The notes under the pieces are model-generated. The model ran no database searches, was not told where the DNA came from, and was given only the letters and a program-made list of their open reading frames with translations. Below, one piece after another: positions 37,001 through 46,182 of a stretch of DNA of 63,567 bases; the first letter of the stretch is position 1; the number at the start of each line of letters is the position of its first letter. The stretch comes from Falsibacillus albus (GTDB lineage Bacteria > Bacillota > Bacilli > Bacillales > DSM-25281): positions 1 through 63,567 of the forward strand of contig NZ_RCVZ01000020.1 of assembly GCF_003668575.1 (NCBI RefSeq). The letters run 5' to 3'. A program made the translations under genes and the position numbers.

Positions 37001-37616
37001 CCTGGTCTGAACCAAACCCGAGCGCACGCAGAAGAACCGAAACCGGCAATTTACGTGTGCGGTCGATGCGTACATATACTACATCTTTCGCGTCTGTTTC
37101 ATATTCAAGCCATGCACCGCGATTCGGGATAACAGTAGCGGTAAAACCTTTTTTACCGTTCTTATCCATTTTTTCGCTGTAATACACACTCGGTGAACGA
37201 ACAAGCTGTGAAACGATGACACGCTCTGCACCATTAATGACAAAAGTACCTGTTTCCGTCATCAATGGGAAATCGCCCATGAATACATCCTGATCTTTTA
37301 CTTCACCTGTTTCCTTGTTTACCAAACGTACCTTCACTCGAAGAGGCGCGGAGAATGTAACATCTCTTTCCTTTGATTCGTCGACCGGATACTTTGGTTC
37401 CCCGAGACTATAATCGATGAATTCCAAAGAGAGATTCCCTGTGAAATCTTCGATAGGAGAAATATCTTGGAACATTTCTCTCAGTCCCTCATCAAGAAAC
37501 CATTGATAGGAAGATGTTTGGATTTCAATAAGGTTTGGTAGTTCCAAAACCTCACTGATACGCGCAAAACTTCTGCGTTGGCGGTGTCGTCCATACTGAA
37601 CAAGTTGACCTGTCAA
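34056..37616 (-). CDS. rpoB: RNA polymerase beta subunit
   Basis: Beta forms half of the active-site cleft. I start it at the TTG at 37616, giving [21 protein letters not shown] as in B. subtilis, where rpoB also begins with TTG. GAGGGGTG is six bases upstream. GTG at 37625 would add three residues. The rifampicin pocket ([20 protein letters not shown] and RRLSALGP) is wild type. The C-terminal tail is acidic ([16 protein letters not shown]), typical for Bacillus. A leader of over 200 bases precedes it. Confidence 0.97.
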   Translation of the reverse strand: MTGQLVQYGRHRQRRSFARISEVLELPNLIEIQTSSYQWFLDEGLREMFQDISPIEDFTGNLSLEFIDYSLGEPKYPVDESKERDVTFSAPLRVKVRLVNKETGEVKDQDVFMGDFPLMTETGTFVINGAERVIVSQLVRSPSVYYSEKMDKNGKKGFTATVIPNRGAWLEYETDAKDVVYVRIDRTRKLPVSVLLRALGFGSDQEIIDLIGDNEYIRNTLEKDNTESTEKALLEIYERLRPGEPPTVENAKSLLVSRFFDPKRYDLANVGRYKINKKLHIKNRLFNQRLAETLADAETGEIIAEKGTLLDRRTLDKILPKLESGVGFKTINQSGGVVEEDIVLQSIKIYAPNEEGEKEINVIANAFVEDAIKNITPADIISSISYFFNLLHEVGNTDDIDHLGNRRLRSVGELLQNQFRIGLSRMERVVRERMSIQDTNTITPQQLINIRPVIASIKEFFGSSQLSQFMDQTNPLAELTHKRRLSALGPGGLTRERAGFEVRDVHYSHYGRMCPIETPEGPNIGLINSLSSFAKVNRFGFIETPYRRVDPETGMVTSHFDYLTADEEDNYVVAQANARLGENGEFLDEEVVARFRGENTVVKRERIDYMDVSPKQVVSAATACIPFLENDDSNRALMGANMQRQAVPLMQPESPIVGTGMEYVSAKDSGAAVICKHEGIVEHVESRQVWVRRIKEVDGQEVQGDLDKYRMQKFIRSNQGTCYNQRPIVAVGNRVTKGEILADGPSMEKGELALGRNVMVGFMTWDGYNYEDAIIMSERLVKDDVYTSIHIEEYESESRDTKLGPEEITRDIPNVGEDALRNLDERGIIRVGAEVKDGDLLVGKVTPKGVTELTAEERLLHAIFGEKAREVRDTSLRVPHGGEGIILDVKVFNREDGDELPPGVNQLVRVYIVQKRKISEGDKMAGRHGNKGVISRILPEEDMPFLPDGTPIDIMLNPLGVPSRMNIGQVLELHLGMAARHLGIHVASPVFDGAREEDVWSTIEEAGMARDAKTVLYDGRTGEPFDNRVSVGIMYMIKLAHMVDDKLHARSTGPYSLVTQQPLGGKAQFGGQRFGEMEVWALEAYGAAYTLQEILTVKSDDVVGRVKTYEAIVKGENVPEPGVPESFKVLIKELQSLGMDVKILSSNEEEIEMRDLEEDEEQQQADTLNIAPEAKEEESEIVGSKE

Positions 37617-37625
37617 CTGATTCAC

Positions 37626-37862
37626 CCCTCAAATCAAGCGTTTTGATTGCGTCTATAATGCCTATTGACACGGTATTTCCCATCTCAACAGACAAAAAGA
37701 AAAAGGGTTTTTTATTAAAAACCGCATTTTCACATGACGAACTATTATTTTATAATACTTTCCAATACACCCAAAATTTATACAAATTAAGTATAAAATT
37801 GATATATTTCAGGAAAATAATATATTGGCATTTTATAATGTTAACATAGCACCTATAGGCAG
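37626..37862. other. AT-rich rpoB leader region
   Basis: This 237-base gap between ybxB and rpoB has no gene. It probably holds the untranslated leader of rpoB. A T-rich stretch and a possible small hairpin (GGTTTTT...AAAAACC at about 37709-37728) are visible; no strong terminator. Confidence 0.55.
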
Positions 37863-37866
37863 TCAA
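37838..37866 (-). promoter_or_regulatory. candidate promoter of rpoB-rpoC (sigma-A)
   Basis: TTGACT (37861-37866), a 17-nt spacer and TAACAT (37838-37843) on the minus strand, overlapping the ybxB stop codon. It would give a leader of roughly 215 bases. Confidence 0.55.
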
Positions 37867-38465
37867 TGTTTTTTTGCTTTAATAATAAAGTAGCCCTTGT
37901 CTTTAGCTACCACCTGCACCTCTGCAAATAATCCTTCTAATTTCGCCTTCGCGCTTGGCGCTCCCTGCTTTTTCTGAATCACAACCCAGAGCTCTCCATT
38001 GACTGCTAAATGCTGATGACTTTGTATGAAAATATCATGAACAACTTTCTTTCCGGCCCTTATCGGAGGATTGGTAACTATGGCAGCAAACTCTTTTTCT
38101 TGCACACCCAAAAGACGATCGCTTTCATAGATTTGAACATTTCCTATCCCGTTCGCTTTTGCGTTTTCATCCGCAAGCGCCAACGCCCGCTGATTCACAT
38201 CCACCATATGGACAACGCGATCTTCATTGGTTTTGGCAATGCTGAGCCCAATCGGTCCATAGCCGCATCCTACATCGAGAACCGGACCGGCTGTTTCCGG
38301 AATTTCAAAAGCCTCTATTAAAACTCTTGAACCATAATCCACTTCATTCTTGGAGAAGACCCCAAGGTCACTCTTAAAACGGAACTGATGATCCTTTAAT
38401 GTGAAGTCCCAATATTTCGGATCACTTTTCACATCGGGAGTTCGGGAATAATAGTGACTTGACAT
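37863..38465 (-). CDS. ybxB: YbxB, RsmC-like SAM-dependent methyltransferase
   Basis: The 200-residue protein is a class I methyltransferase of the RsmC group, which in other bacteria methylates guanine of 16S rRNA; the exact target in Bacillus is not known to me. Motif I is VLDVGCGYGPIGL, and the catalytic motif is TNPPIRAGK (NPP[IFY]). The ATG at 38465 has AGGAGGTGATT upstream. It lies between rplL and rpoB, as in B. subtilis. Confidence 0.9.
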   Translation of the reverse strand: MSSHYYSRTPDVKSDPKYWDFTLKDHQFRFKSDLGVFSKNEVDYGSRVLIEAFEIPETAGPVLDVGCGYGPIGLSIAKTNEDRVVHMVDVNQRALALADENAKANGIGNVQIYESDRLLGVQEKEFAAIVTNPPIRAGKKVVHDIFIQSHQHLAVNGELWVVIQKKQGAPSAKAKLEGLFAEVQVVAKDKGYFIIKAKKH

Positions 38466-38523
38466 CCAAATCACCTCCTACCGGAGAATACTTGCAGACA
38501 AAAAATCGAGGACATAAGAAGTG

Positions 38524-38554
38524 AAAAAAAGCCCGCTTAGCAAGCGAGCTTTTT
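38524..38554 (-). terminator. intrinsic terminator of rplJ-rplL
   Basis: AAGCTCGCTT pairs with AAGCGGGCTT around a short loop on the minus strand, followed by seven T residues. It lies 14 bases after the rplL stop. Confidence 0.85.
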
Positions 38555-38567
38555 GTTCAAAAGAAGA

Positions 38568-38933
38568 TTACTTAACTTCGACGTTAGCTCCAACTTCTTC
38601 AAGCTTAGCTTTAAGTTCTTCTGCTTCTTCTTTAGAAATGCCTTCTTTAAGTGGTTTAGGAGTGTTATCAACAACTTCTTTCGCTTCTTTAAGGCCAAGA
38701 CCTGTGATTTCACGAACAACTTTGATAACTTTGATTTTTTGTGCTCCAGCACTTTCCAAAATTACATCGAATTCAGTTTTTTCAGCAGCAGCTTCTCCAC
38801 CAGCAGCGCCGCCCATCATAGCTACAGGAGCTGCAGCAGTTACACCAAATTCTTCTTCAATTGCTTTTACAAGATCGTTAAGATCAAGAACTGTCATTTC
38901 TTTAATCGCTTCAATGATTTGTTCTTTAGTCAT
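38568..38933 (-). CDS. rplL: 50S ribosomal protein L7/L12
   Basis: L7/L12 (121 residues) forms the flexible stalk that recruits translation GTPases; several dimers bind L10. The N-terminal dimerisation part (about 1-30) is joined by an Ala/Gly-rich hinge ([20 protein letters not shown]) to the globular domain ending [10 protein letters not shown]. It follows rplJ by 64 bases and is closed by a terminator. Confidence 0.98.
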   Translation of the reverse strand: MTKEQIIEAIKEMTVLDLNDLVKAIEEEFGVTAAAPVAMMGGAAGGEAAAEKTEFDVILESAGAQKIKVIKVVREITGLGLKEAKEVVDNTPKPLKEGISKEEAEELKAKLEEVGANVEVK

Positions 38934-38997
38934 GATTTATTTCCTCCTTGGAATTTTATAATAATATTTTTTCGTCCTTTAACAGACAAACGCTGTA

Positions 38998-39498
38998 TTA
39001 AGCGCCTTGTTCTTCTTTTTGTTCTGCCACTGCTTTAGTAGCAAGAGCAAAGTTGCGCATTGGTGCTTGAAGTACGCTAAGCAACATAGAAAGCAAGCCT
39101 TCGCGAGATGGTAGTTCTGCAAGAGCTTTGATTTCCTCAGCAGTTGCGATGTTTCCTTCGATGACACCGGCTTTGATTTCTAGTGCTTCATGCTTTTTAG
39201 CAAAGTCGTTAAGAACTTTTGCTGGTGCAACAACATCTTCTGTACTGAACGCGATAGCGTTAGGACCAGTAAGAGCATCATTCAAACCAGATAGTTCTGC
39301 TGCTTCAGCCGCACGGCGAGTCATTGTGTTTTTGTACACTTTGAAGTCGATGCCAGCTTCACGAAGTTGCTTACGAAGCTCAGTCACCTCTGCAACATTC
39401 AATCCACGATAGTCTACGATTACAGTAGAAACGCTTGAATTAAATTTCTCAGAGATCTCTTCAACGATTTGTTTCTTTTGTTCTAAAACGCTGCTCAT
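38998..39498 (-). CDS. rplJ: 50S ribosomal protein L10
   Basis: L10 (166 residues, B. subtilis length) anchors L7/L12 dimers. The ATG at 39498 ([19 protein letters not shown]) is close to CAGGAGG; a frame extended upstream runs through the leader and is not coding. The L10-L12 complex binds the mRNA leader to cause premature termination in B. subtilis; matching leader and hairpin are seen upstream. Confidence 0.97.
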   Translation of the reverse strand: MSSVLEQKKQIVEEISEKFNSSVSTVIVDYRGLNVAEVTELRKQLREAGIDFKVYKNTMTRRAAEAAELSGLNDALTGPNAIAFSTEDVVAPAKVLNDFAKKHEALEIKAGVIEGNIATAEEIKALAELPSREGLLSMLLSVLQAPMRNFALATKAVAEQKEEQGA

Positions 39499-39587
39499 CC
39501 TTACACCTCCTGTAGATTTGTCAAGTTTCAGCCGCCATGGGCAGCCTCTACCTCTACTTGCTAGATGAACATTCATACCGACAATAA

Positions 39588-39735
39588 TAAAGCCTCCATA
39601 TCCGTAGAAGACATGGAGGCGCAATATTGTATAGTCATTGGTGACGATACATTTCGTATATCGCAATTACCTCGGCAGGAAATTAAGCTTATGATAAGCA
39701 CCTACTGTCTACGGTATAAATGTTATTCTATTTTT
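39588..39735 (-). promoter_or_regulatory. L10 leader RNA with attenuator hairpin
   Basis: The minus strand contains CCGTAGACAGTAGGTGC and later TTCCTGCCGAGGTAA, sequences I recognise as the conserved core of the L10 leader. They are followed by a hairpin (GCCTCCATgTC...GATATGGAGGC at 39592-39620) and a TTTATTATT tract, which acts as the attenuator. When the L10-L12 complex is free it should favour termination before rplJ. Confidence 0.8.
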
Positions 39736-39747
39736 ACAACAAATCAT

Positions 39748-39776
39748 ATATTACTTTAAATGATTTGTAATGTCAA
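39748..39776 (-). promoter_or_regulatory. rplJ-rplL promoter (sigma-A)
   Basis: TTGACA (39771-39776), a 17-nt spacer and TAATAT (39748-39753) on the minus strand, directly after the rplA stop codon. Confidence 0.8.
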
Positions 39777-39783
39777 CTCTTTT

Positions 39784-40482
39784 TTATTTTACAGCAAATG
39801 AAGAAGAATCAACTTTTAAACCAGGGCCCATTGTAGTCGTTACAGTGATGTTTTTCATGTAAGTACCTTTAGCCGCTGATGGTTTCGCTTTAAGCATTGT
39901 ATCGAAAATAGTCGTAAAGTTTTCAACCAATTTGTTGTCTTCGAAAGAAACTTTACCGATCGGCACATGGATGTTGCCGGATTTGTCTACACGATACTCA
40001 ACTTTACCAGCTTTGATTTCATTTACTGCTTTTTCAACATCGAAAGTTACCGTTCCAGTTTTAGGGTTTGGCATTAAACCTTTTGGTCCTAATACACGGC
40101 CAAGTTTACCAACTTCACCCATCATGTCTGGAGTCGCAACGATTACATCAAATTCAAACCAGCCTTGGTTGATTTTGTTGATGTATTCTGCATCTCCTAC
40201 GTAGTCAGCTCCAGCAGCTTCCGCTTCTTTCGCTTTTTCACCTTTCGCAAATACCAATACACGTTGTGTTTTACCAGTTCCGTTCGGAAGAACGACTGCA
40301 CCGCGGATTTGTTGATCTGCTTTCTTAGGATCTACACCTAGACGGAATGCAACTTCAACAGTAGAATCAAACTTCGTGAAGTTTGTTTTCTTTACTAGTT
40401 CAATTGCTTCTTCAACTGAGTAAGCTTTTGAACGGTCTACTAATTTTACAGCTTCAAGATATTTTTTACCTTTTTTCGCCAT
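39784..40482 (-). CDS. rplA: 50S ribosomal protein L1
   Basis: L1 (232 residues) forms the mobile stalk that guides the leaving tRNA and can repress its own mRNA in other bacteria. The ATG at 40482 ([20 protein letters not shown]) is preceded by CAAGGAGG. The [22 protein letters not shown] and [18 protein letters not shown] motifs are typical. It follows rplK by 122 bases. Confidence 0.97.
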   Translation of the reverse strand: MAKKGKKYLEAVKLVDRSKAYSVEEAIELVKKTNFTKFDSTVEVAFRLGVDPKKADQQIRGAVVLPNGTGKTQRVLVFAKGEKAKEAEAAGADYVGDAEYINKINQGWFEFDVIVATPDMMGEVGKLGRVLGPKGLMPNPKTGTVTFDVEKAVNEIKAGKVEYRVDKSGNIHVPIGKVSFEDNKLVENFTTIFDTMLKAKPSAAKGTYMKNITVTTTMGPGLKVDSSSFAVK

Positions 40483-40604
40483 TTTAAACTTCCTCCTTGA
40501 TTGTGGTTTTAGCGGAATAACCTCCCACGAATAAAGGTTGCGAGCGAACAAATCTTCAGCATCGCAACCTCGTTCACCTGAAACAAAATTTCAAATCACA
40601 CAGA

Positions 40605-41030
40605 TTAGTCTTCGATTAAGATACCCATGCTGCGTGCAGTACCTTCTACCATGCGCATAGCCGCTTCAACGTCAGCTGCGTTCAGGTCAGGCATTTTTGT
40701 TTCAGCAATCTCACGTACTTTGTCACGTTTGACTGTTGCTACTTTGTTACGGTTTGGTTCACCAGAACCAGACTCGATTCCAGCTGCTTTCTTCAAGAGA
40801 ACAGCAGCAGGCGGAGTCTTCGTAATAAATGTAAATGAACGGTCTTCAAATACCGTGATTTCAACTGGAATGATTAAGCCAGCTTGATCTGCTGTACGAG
40901 CGTTAAATTCCTTACAGAATCCCATGATGTTAACACCAGCTTGACCCAATGCAGGTCCTACAGGCGGTGCCGGATTTGCTTTTCCAGCAGGAATTTGCAA
41001 TTTAACAACTTTAATTACTTTTTTAGCCAC
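40605..41030 (-). CDS. rplK: 50S ribosomal protein L11
   Basis: L11 (141 residues) shapes the GTPase centre and is needed for RelA to sense uncharged tRNA. The start is GTG at 41030 with AAGGAGG upstream, giving [23 protein letters not shown]. The Pro-rich N-terminal domain binds thiostrepton; the C-terminal domain binds 23S rRNA. Confidence 0.97.
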   Translation of the reverse strand: MAKKVIKVVKLQIPAGKANPAPPVGPALGQAGVNIMGFCKEFNARTADQAGLIIPVEITVFEDRSFTFITKTPPAAVLLKKAAGIESGSGEPNRNKVATVKRDKVREIAETKMPDLNAADVEAAMRMVEGTARSMGILIED

Positions 41031-41056
41031 GAGACACACCTCCTTAAGTCCGTGAT

Positions 41057-41083
41057 GTGGTAATAGGGCTCTGGCCCTCCCAC
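41057..41083 (-). promoter_or_regulatory. hairpin in the rplK leader
   Basis: GTGG(ga)GGGC-CAGA-GCCC(tatta)CCAC forms an interrupted hairpin on the minus strand, 26 bases before rplK. It might be the L1-binding autoregulatory site described for L11-L1 operons in other bacteria; that link is only an inference. Confidence 0.35.
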
Positions 41084-41160
41084 TCATATAGATGTCTTTA
41101 TAAGAATAAAGTACTTAGAATATGTTCAGTCTCTCGGATTGAGACATACTGACCTATGAA

Positions 41161-41189
41161 ATATTATCATTTATCCAGAAATATTTCAA
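41161..41189 (-). promoter_or_regulatory. rplK-rplA promoter (sigma-A)
   Basis: TTGAAA (41184-41189), a 17-nt spacer and TAATAT (41161-41166) on the minus strand, 12 bases after the nusG stop codon. The leader would be about 125 bases long. Confidence 0.7.
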
Positions 41190-41200
41190 GTTGTTTTCCA

Positions 41201-41734
41201 TTATATTTTATCAACTTGTTCAAAATCAAGCTCGACCGGAGTTTCACGACCGAACATATTTACCATTACTTTCACTTTGCCTTTATCGCGATCGATCTCT
41301 TCAACAGATCCTGTGAAGTTGGCAAACGGCCCTTCTTTGACGGATACGGTCTCACCAAGTGAGAATGAGATGTCCACGCGTTTTTCTTCCATGCCCATGT
41401 GCTTCAGGATCGTCGTCACTTCTTCAGGAAGAAGCGGCGTCGGCTTTGATCCAGATCCGGTCGAACCAACAAACCCTGTCACTCCCGGCGTATTCCTTAC
41501 CACATACCATGAGTCATCGGTCATGATGATTTCAACCAGGACGTAGCCAGGAAATACTTTCCTTTTGACCACTTTCTTTTTACCATTCTTAATATCTGTT
41601 TCTTCCTCTTCAGGAACAATGACGCGGAAAATCTTATCCTGCATTCCCATCGATTCCACACGTTTTTCAAGGTTGGCTTTGACTTTATTTTCATAGCCTG
41701 AATACGTATGAACGACATACCAATTCTTTTCCAT
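41201..41734 (-). CDS. nusG: NusG, transcription elongation factor
   Basis: NusG (177 residues) binds RNA polymerase; in B. subtilis it promotes pausing at TTnTTT motifs and Rho termination. An NGN domain (about 1-115, NWYVVHTYSGYENKVKANL) is followed by a KOW domain (VSVKEGPFANFTGSVEEI). It lies downstream of secE but behind an intrinsic terminator in the gap. Confidence 0.97.
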   Translation of the reverse strand: MEKNWYVVHTYSGYENKVKANLEKRVESMGMQDKIFRVIVPEEEETDIKNGKKKVVKRKVFPGYVLVEIIMTDDSWYVVRNTPGVTGFVGSTGSGSKPTPLLPEEVTTILKHMGMEEKRVDISFSLGETVSVKEGPFANFTGSVEEIDRDKGKVKVMVNMFGRETPVELDFEQVDKI

Positions 41735-41811
41735 TCATTAGGACTTTTCGTCCTTCCCTCCCCGACTCTATTGTCAACGGCGACTGCGCTGCTTTTTTTA
41801 AACCAAATGAA

Positions 41812-41833
41812 AAAACCCGTTATACGGGCTTTT
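41812..41833 (-). terminator. intrinsic terminator/attenuator between secE and nusG
   Basis: On the minus strand AAAAGCCCGT-ATA-ACGGGTTTTTT forms a compact GC hairpin followed by six T residues. It lies between two genes normally transcribed together, so it probably sets the nusG level by partial readthrough. Confidence 0.75.
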
Positions 41834-41921
41834 GAAAGAAAATACTTTATTATCCCCATTATACCATGTCAGGGGGAAGGTTATTCAAGTAAACCTTCAA
41901 AATTTCTTTGATACTATATTA

Positions 41922-42104
41922 CTATTCTAAGACGAGACGTACAAGTTTTGAAATTCCTAGATCTACGACTGCAAAGAAAAGGGTCAGCAAAATGACAGTC
42001 GTCAAAACTGTGATGGTATAGCCTGTAAGTTCTTTCCTCTTAGGCCAGCTTACCTTTCTCATCTCAGAAGATACATTTCGGAAGAATTGCGCTATGCTTG
42101 ACAT
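41922..42104 (-). CDS. secE: SecE, protein translocase subunit
   Basis: SecE (60 residues here) clamps the two halves of SecY. It has the amphipathic KVSWPKRKELTGYT segment and one membrane helix (TVILLTLFFAVVDLGI). The ATG at 42104 is preceded by TTGGAGG. It follows rpmGB and precedes nusG, the usual bacterial order. Confidence 0.96.
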   Translation of the reverse strand: MSSIAQFFRNVSSEMRKVSWPKRKELTGYTITVLTTVILLTLFFAVVDLGISKLVRLVLE

Positions 42105-42151
42105 TTGTGTAACCTCCAACTAGTTAAATCAGCGATTTATACCAAAGGGAC

Positions 42152-42298
42152 CTATCTTGTTTCTTTATGAATAGTGTGATCGTTACAGGCTTTACAAAAC
42201 TTTTTCAATTCCAGCCTCTCCGCGCCCGAAGGTTTATGATTGGTAGAATAGTTGCGAGAGCCACAAATTGAACACGCTAAAATTATCTTTTTACTCAT
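42152..42298 (-). CDS. rpmGB: 50S ribosomal protein L33, zinc-binding form
   Basis: This 48-residue frame reads [19 protein letters not shown] onward and ends HTIHKETR. Cys9, Cys12, Cys35 and Cys38 form a zinc site, so this is the C+ form replaced under zinc shortage by a zinc-free paralogue in relatives. It lies directly upstream of secE behind a strong promoter. Its binding site is ACAGGTGAT. Confidence 0.95.
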   Translation of the reverse strand: MSKKIILACSICGSRNYSTNHKPSGAERLELKKFCKACNDHTIHKETR

Positions 42299-42335
42299 TG
42301 TTATATCACCTGTTTTACTTCATAACGTCCTTAAA

Positions 42336-42364
42336 AAAATAACACGCTAAAGAGGGTGTGTCAA
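42336..42364 (-). promoter_or_regulatory. rpmGB-secE promoter (sigma-A)
   Basis: TTGACA (42359-42364), a 17-nt spacer and TATTTT (42336-42341) on the minus strand, just after the sigH stop codon. Confidence 0.7.
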
Positions 42365-42380
42365 TAAAAGGTCCATTTTT

Positions 42381-43031
42381 TTACAAACTGAATTCCCTTA
42401 CTTCCAAATACCGTTCCAATTTTCTTTTCACCCTCTGAAGGGCATTATCAATCGATTTCACATGACGATTGAGCTCTTCGGAAATTTCCTGATAAGATTG
42501 TCCATCAAGATAAAGCGCTAACACTTTCCTTTCCAGATCACTCAACAATTCAGTCATCTTGCCCTCAATGTTATCAAATTCTTCACGGTTGATAATCAAT
42601 TCTTCAGGGTTCATGATTTTCGCACCCGATATTACATCCATAAGCGTCCTGTCAGATTCTTCGTCATAGATAGGCTTGTCCAGAGAAACGTATGAATTCA
42701 ATGGAATATGCTTTTGTCTCGTGGCTGTTTTGATGGCAGTGATGATCTGCCTTGTTATGCACAGCTCCGCAAATGCTTTGAATGACGTAAGCTTGTCTTC
42801 TTTATAATCGCGAATGGCTTTATAAAGTCCAATCATACCTTCTTGAACAATATCCTCTTTGTCTGCACCTATTAAGAAATAGGACCTAGCCTTTGCTCTC
42901 ACAAAATTCCGATATTTTTGAATAAGAAAGTCCAAGGCTTCGCTATCACCTTGGTGGACCAGGTCTACTAGATGCTCATCCTCCAGCTGTTCGAACTCTT
43001 CATACATTCCTATTCCTTTGTTTAAGCTCAC
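42381..43031 (-). CDS. sigH: SigH, sigma factor of the stationary phase and early sporulation
   Basis: Sigma-H directs transcription of early sporulation and competence genes. The 216-residue protein has region 2 (FLIQKYRNFVRAKARSYFLIGADKEDIVQEGMIGLYKAIRDY) and region 4 with the helix-turn-helix (LDGQSYQEISEELNRHVKSIDNALQRVKRKL). The start is GTG at 43031 with AAGGGGGG six bases before; upstream in-frame ATG lacks a site. It follows rae1 behind its own promoter. Confidence 0.96.
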   Translation of the reverse strand: MSLNKGIGMYEEFEQLEDEHLVDLVHQGDSEALDFLIQKYRNFVRAKARSYFLIGADKEDIVQEGMIGLYKAIRDYKEDKLTSFKAFAELCITRQIITAIKTATRQKHIPLNSYVSLDKPIYDEESDRTLMDVISGAKIMNPEELIINREEFDNIEGKMTELLSDLERKVLALYLDGQSYQEISEELNRHVKSIDNALQRVKRKLERYLEVREFSL

Positions 43032-43072
43032 ACAAGTCCCCCCTTGAACCGCGCAAAACAATAGATAGAAAT

Positions 43073-43102
43073 ATTATACAGCAACCTCCAAAAAAGCGTC
43101 AA
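43073..43102 (-). promoter_or_regulatory. sigH promoter (sigma-A)
   Basis: TTGACG (43097-43102), an 18-nt spacer and perfect TATAAT (43073-43078) on the minus strand. In B. subtilis sigH is repressed by AbrB; I could not recognise an AbrB site, which has no clear consensus. Confidence 0.75.
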
Positions 43103-43106
43103 CCGC

Positions 43107-43616
43107 TCAACCGTCTCCTCTTCGCCATTTTTCAAAAATTTCTGCCACTTCCCGGCTGAGGGAAATCTTGGAGGAAGGGCGTACGCCATGGTTTTTCTGC
43201 AGTTTTTTTTCGATTTTTCGATCGATCTCATTTATTTCATTCAATAATTCCCTGGCTGACTTCCTTAATGCGCCCTGTCCAAAAATTGCCCACTGCTCCG
43301 TAAAATCGGAGGTAGCTACATGAATTTGTGTTTTTATATTATTTAACTCTATGGCCATCTTTTCGATCCGCTCATCTGCCGTTTCATTTTCCCTGGTGAA
43401 AATGACATCGATCCGATAGTTTTTGTACTTCCTTTCGATCCCCTTGACGTAATAAGCATCAAAGACCACAATCACCCGATACCCTGTGTAGCCCTGATAT
43501 TCCGCTAAGCGCTCCACAAGACGGTCCCTGGCGGCAGCTAAATCTCTATTCTTTAATTCCCTCAGCTCCGGCCAGGCCCCAATGATGTTATAGCCATCCA
43601 CAAGGAGAATATCCAT
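43107..43616 (-). CDS. rae1: Rae1 (YacP), ribosome-dependent mRNA endonuclease
   Basis: Rae1 enters the ribosomal A site and cuts certain mRNAs during translation in B. subtilis. The 169-residue NYN/PIN-like protein begins MDILLVDGYNIIGAWPEL with the catalytic Asp, followed by VIVVFDAYYVKG and VIFTRENETADERIEKMA. I start at the ATG at 43616, with GGGAGA six bases upstream; this gives the family start. It is next to rlmB, 43619-44362, overlapping region at the junction. Confidence 0.93.
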   Translation of the reverse strand: MDILLVDGYNIIGAWPELRELKNRDLAAARDRLVERLAEYQGYTGYRVIVVFDAYYVKGIERKYKNYRIDVIFTRENETADERIEKMAIELNNIKTQIHVATSDFTEQWAIFGQGALRKSARELLNEINEIDRKIEKKLQKNHGVRPSSKISLSREVAEIFEKWRRGDG

Positions 43617-43618
43617 TT

Positions 43619-44362
43619 TCATTCTCCCAGCGGATGACGTTTTCGATAAACCTCATACATGAGTAGACTGGCTGCTACGGAAGCATTTAAAGAAGTCACT
43701 TTCCCGACCATCGGAAGATGAATCAAAAAGTCGCACTTTTCCCTGATCAAACGCCCCATTCCTTTTCCTTCACTGCCAATCACTAATGCGAGCGGAATCG
43801 AGCCATCCATTTTTCGATAGTCCTCGCTGCCTTTTGCATCTGTTCCGAACACCCATATCCCACGGTCTTTCATTTCATCGATCGTCCTCGCCAAGTTGGT
43901 GACCCTGGCTACCGGGATATATTCAATGGCGCCGGTCGATGCTTTGGCTACCGCTCCGGTCAAACCAACCGCCCGACGCTTTGGAATGACGATGCCGTGG
44001 GCACCGATTGCATCGGCCGTCCTCATGATGGATCCTAGATTGTGGGGATCTTCCAATTCATCAAGGATGATAAAAAATGGAGGCTCCCCTTTGCTTTCGG
44101 CATTCTTAAATAGATCGTCGATATCAGCGTAGTCGTATGCTGCCACTTGGGCAACCACTCCCTGGTGATTTCCTTCCACCATTTGATCGATTTTCTTTTT
44201 GGGTACAAACTGTACGAAAACCCTCGTCTCTTTGGCAAGACTGATGATTTGCTGCATCTGACCCTTTTGCGAACCTTCCGCGATCCAAATTTTATTGATA
44301 TCACGGTCGGATTTTAAAGCTTCAATGACGGGATTCTTCCCGGAAATATACTCCTGGCTCAT
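43619..44362 (-). CDS. rlmB: RlmB-type 23S rRNA (guanosine-2'-O-)methyltransferase
   Basis: This 247-residue SpoU-family enzyme (YacO) methylates a ribose in 23S rRNA. It has an N-terminal substrate-binding domain (EYISGKNPVIEALKS) and a knotted SPOUT domain with NLGSIMRTADAIGAHGIVIP, ALVIGSEGKGMGRL and LPMVGKVTSLNASVAASLLMYE. It lies between mrnC and rae1 in an apparent operon with cysE-cysS. Confidence 0.94.
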   Translation of the reverse strand: MSQEYISGKNPVIEALKSDRDINKIWIAEGSQKGQMQQIISLAKETRVFVQFVPKKKIDQMVEGNHQGVVAQVAAYDYADIDDLFKNAESKGEPPFFIILDELEDPHNLGSIMRTADAIGAHGIVIPKRRAVGLTGAVAKASTGAIEYIPVARVTNLARTIDEMKDRGIWVFGTDAKGSEDYRKMDGSIPLALVIGSEGKGMGRLIREKCDFLIHLPMVGKVTSLNASVAASLLMYEVYRKRHPLGE

Positions 44363-44374
44363 TGCTTGTCCTCC

Positions 44375-44779
44375 TCACATATTCCTTTGCAGTGCCCATA
44401 GGATGATTTCCTCCATCCTTTCCTTGCTTCCCGACAAATGCAAATAGCCAATCAGACTTTCGAAAGCAGTGCTGTAGCGGTACGTTTGAACATCCGTATT
44501 CTTCGGCACCGTTCCCGATTTTGCATTTCTTCCGCGCCTGATGACACTTTGTTCCTCATCCGAAAAAAACGATCTATCGAAAAGTTCATGCAATATTTGC
44601 GCCTGGGCTTTTGCTGATACATATTTCGTCGCTTCGCGATGAAGCTGGTTCGGCTTCACCTTTCCTTGCTCGAGGAGGTGGCGCCGTACGTACACTTCAT
44701 ATACGGCATCACCCATGTAAGCAAGCGCCAAGCTATTCAATTGCTTCGGATCCACGCTGTTATTTCCCATTTCAAACAT
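44375..44779 (-). CDS. mrnC: MrnC, Mini-ribonuclease III
   Basis: Mini-III matures 23S rRNA ends. The 134-residue protein is an RNase III catalytic domain without a double-stranded RNA-binding domain. It has [21 protein letters not shown] (active-site Asp/Glu), [13 protein letters not shown] and [13 protein letters not shown]. The ATG at 44779 ([15 protein letters not shown]) aligns with the B. subtilis start and has AAGGGG nine bases upstream. It begins six bases after cysS. Confidence 0.94.
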   Translation of the reverse strand: MFEMGNNSVDPKQLNSLALAYMGDAVYEVYVRRHLLEQGKVKPNQLHREATKYVSAKAQAQILHELFDRSFFSDEEQSVIRRGRNAKSGTVPKNTDVQTYRYSTAFESLIGYLHLSGSKERMEEIILWALQRNM

Positions 44780-44784
44780 CGGGA

Positions 44785-46182
44785 TCATCCCCTTTTCCAT
44801 CTCGTTCCCTGCGGTGTATCTTCAAGGATGATATTCATATCTTTCAATTGGTCTCGAATATCGTCTGCCAATTGAAAATCCCTATCCTTGCGGGCCTGGA
44901 TTCGTTTTTGAATCAACTCTTCAATTTCTTCATCCAGCAGTTCGTCAGCTTCCATCCCAAATCCTAAAACAGCTGCAAGCTGATCAAATGTTTCTGTAAA
45001 TGCATCAATCACTTTTTCTGATGTGTTTTTCTCCATCAAGTAGTAGTTCGCTTGCTTGGAAAGATCGAACAGAACAGATATTCCATTGGCTGTGTTGAAA
45101 TCATCATCCATTTCTTTGATGAAACGCAGCTTGAAGTCTTCAATTTTGGACAGCCATTCTTCTTGATGGTCCACCAAGTTAGCACTCGACTCTTTGCGGT
45201 GCTTTAGATTTTGATAAGAAGTCCTCAACCTTTCCAATGCTGTTTTGGCATTTTCCAACAACTCTTCGCTATAGTTGATTGGATGTCTATAGTGAACGGA
45301 CAGCATGAAGAACCTCAGCACCTGCGGATCATGATGTTTGATGATATCATGGACCAGCACAAAATTCCCGAGCGACTTGGACATTTTTTCATTATCAATA
45401 TTGATATAGCCATTGTGCATCCAATACCTTGCAAATGGTTTACCTGTCAAAGCTTCTGACTGTGCAATCTCATTTTCATGATGCGGGAAAGTCAAATCCT
45501 GTCCGCCTGCATGAATATCAATCGTGTCACCCAAGTATTTCCTTGCCATGGCAGAGCACTCGATATGCCATCCCGGCCTTCCTTTGCCCCAAGGACTATC
45601 CCAGGAAATTTCTCCTTCTTTCGCCGCTTTCCATAGGACAAAGTCGAGCGCATCTTCTTTCTTCTCACCGACTTCGATCCTTGATCCCACTTTCAAATCA
45701 TCGATGGATTGGTGCGATAATTTTCCATATCCTTCGAATTTTCTAGTTCGATAATAAACATCTCCCTCTGATTCGTAAGCCATTCCTTTTTCGATCAAAA
45801 CTTTAATGAAATCAATGATGAGCTCGATATTTTCCGTCACCCTAGGGTGGACATCAGCTTTTGTGCAGCCCAGTGCAGACACATCTTCAAAATAAGCATC
45901 GATGAACCGCTCGGCAATGGCTGGTACATCCTCGCCCAATTCATTCGCTGCTTTGATTAATTTATCATCGACGTCAGTGAAATTCGAAACGAACTCTACA
46001 TTGTATCCCCTGAATTCCAAGTATTTTCGAACAGTATCATACACGATGGCAGGACGCGCATTCCCAATGTGGATATAGTTGTAAACCGTCGGTCCGCAGA
46101 CGTACATCTTCACTTTTCCTTCTTCCATCGGGATAAATGGTTCTTTTTTTCGAGACAATGTATTATAAATTTGAATGGACAT
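44785..46182 (-). CDS. cysS: cysteinyl-tRNA synthetase
   Basis: CysRS (465 residues) charges tRNA-Cys. Class I motifs are HIGH (YIHIGNARP, about 37) and KMSKS (KMSKSLGN, about 265). Zinc ligands include Cys29, the Cys in WHIECSA and the His pair of FPHHENE. It overlaps the end of cysE by 20 bases, so both are made from one mRNA controlled by the upstream Cys T-box. Confidence 0.97.
   Translation of the reverse strand: MSIQIYNTLSRKKEPFIPMEEGKVKMYVCGPTVYNYIHIGNARPAIVYDTVRKYLEFRGYNVEFVSNFTDVDDKLIKAANELGEDVPAIAERFIDAYFEDVSALGCTKADVHPRVTENIELIIDFIKVLIEKGMAYESEGDVYYRTRKFEGYGKLSHQSIDDLKVGSRIEVGEKKEDALDFVLWKAAKEGEISWDSPWGKGRPGWHIECSAMARKYLGDTIDIHAGGQDLTFPHHENEIAQSEALTGKPFARYWMHNGYINIDNEKMSKSLGNFVLVHDIIKHHDPQVLRFFMLSVHYRHPINYSEELLENAKTALERLRTSYQNLKHRKESSANLVDHQEEWLSKIEDFKLRFIKEMDDDFNTANGISVLFDLSKQANYYLMEKNTSEKVIDAFTETFDQLAAVLGFGMEADELLDEEIEELIQKRIQARKDRDFQLADDIRDQLKDMNIILEDTPQGTRWKRG

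Noticed and set aside
39499-39666. N-terminal extension of L10 by 56 codons
   Set aside because: The extension reads through the L10 leader and attenuator; the family start and binding site are at 39498.
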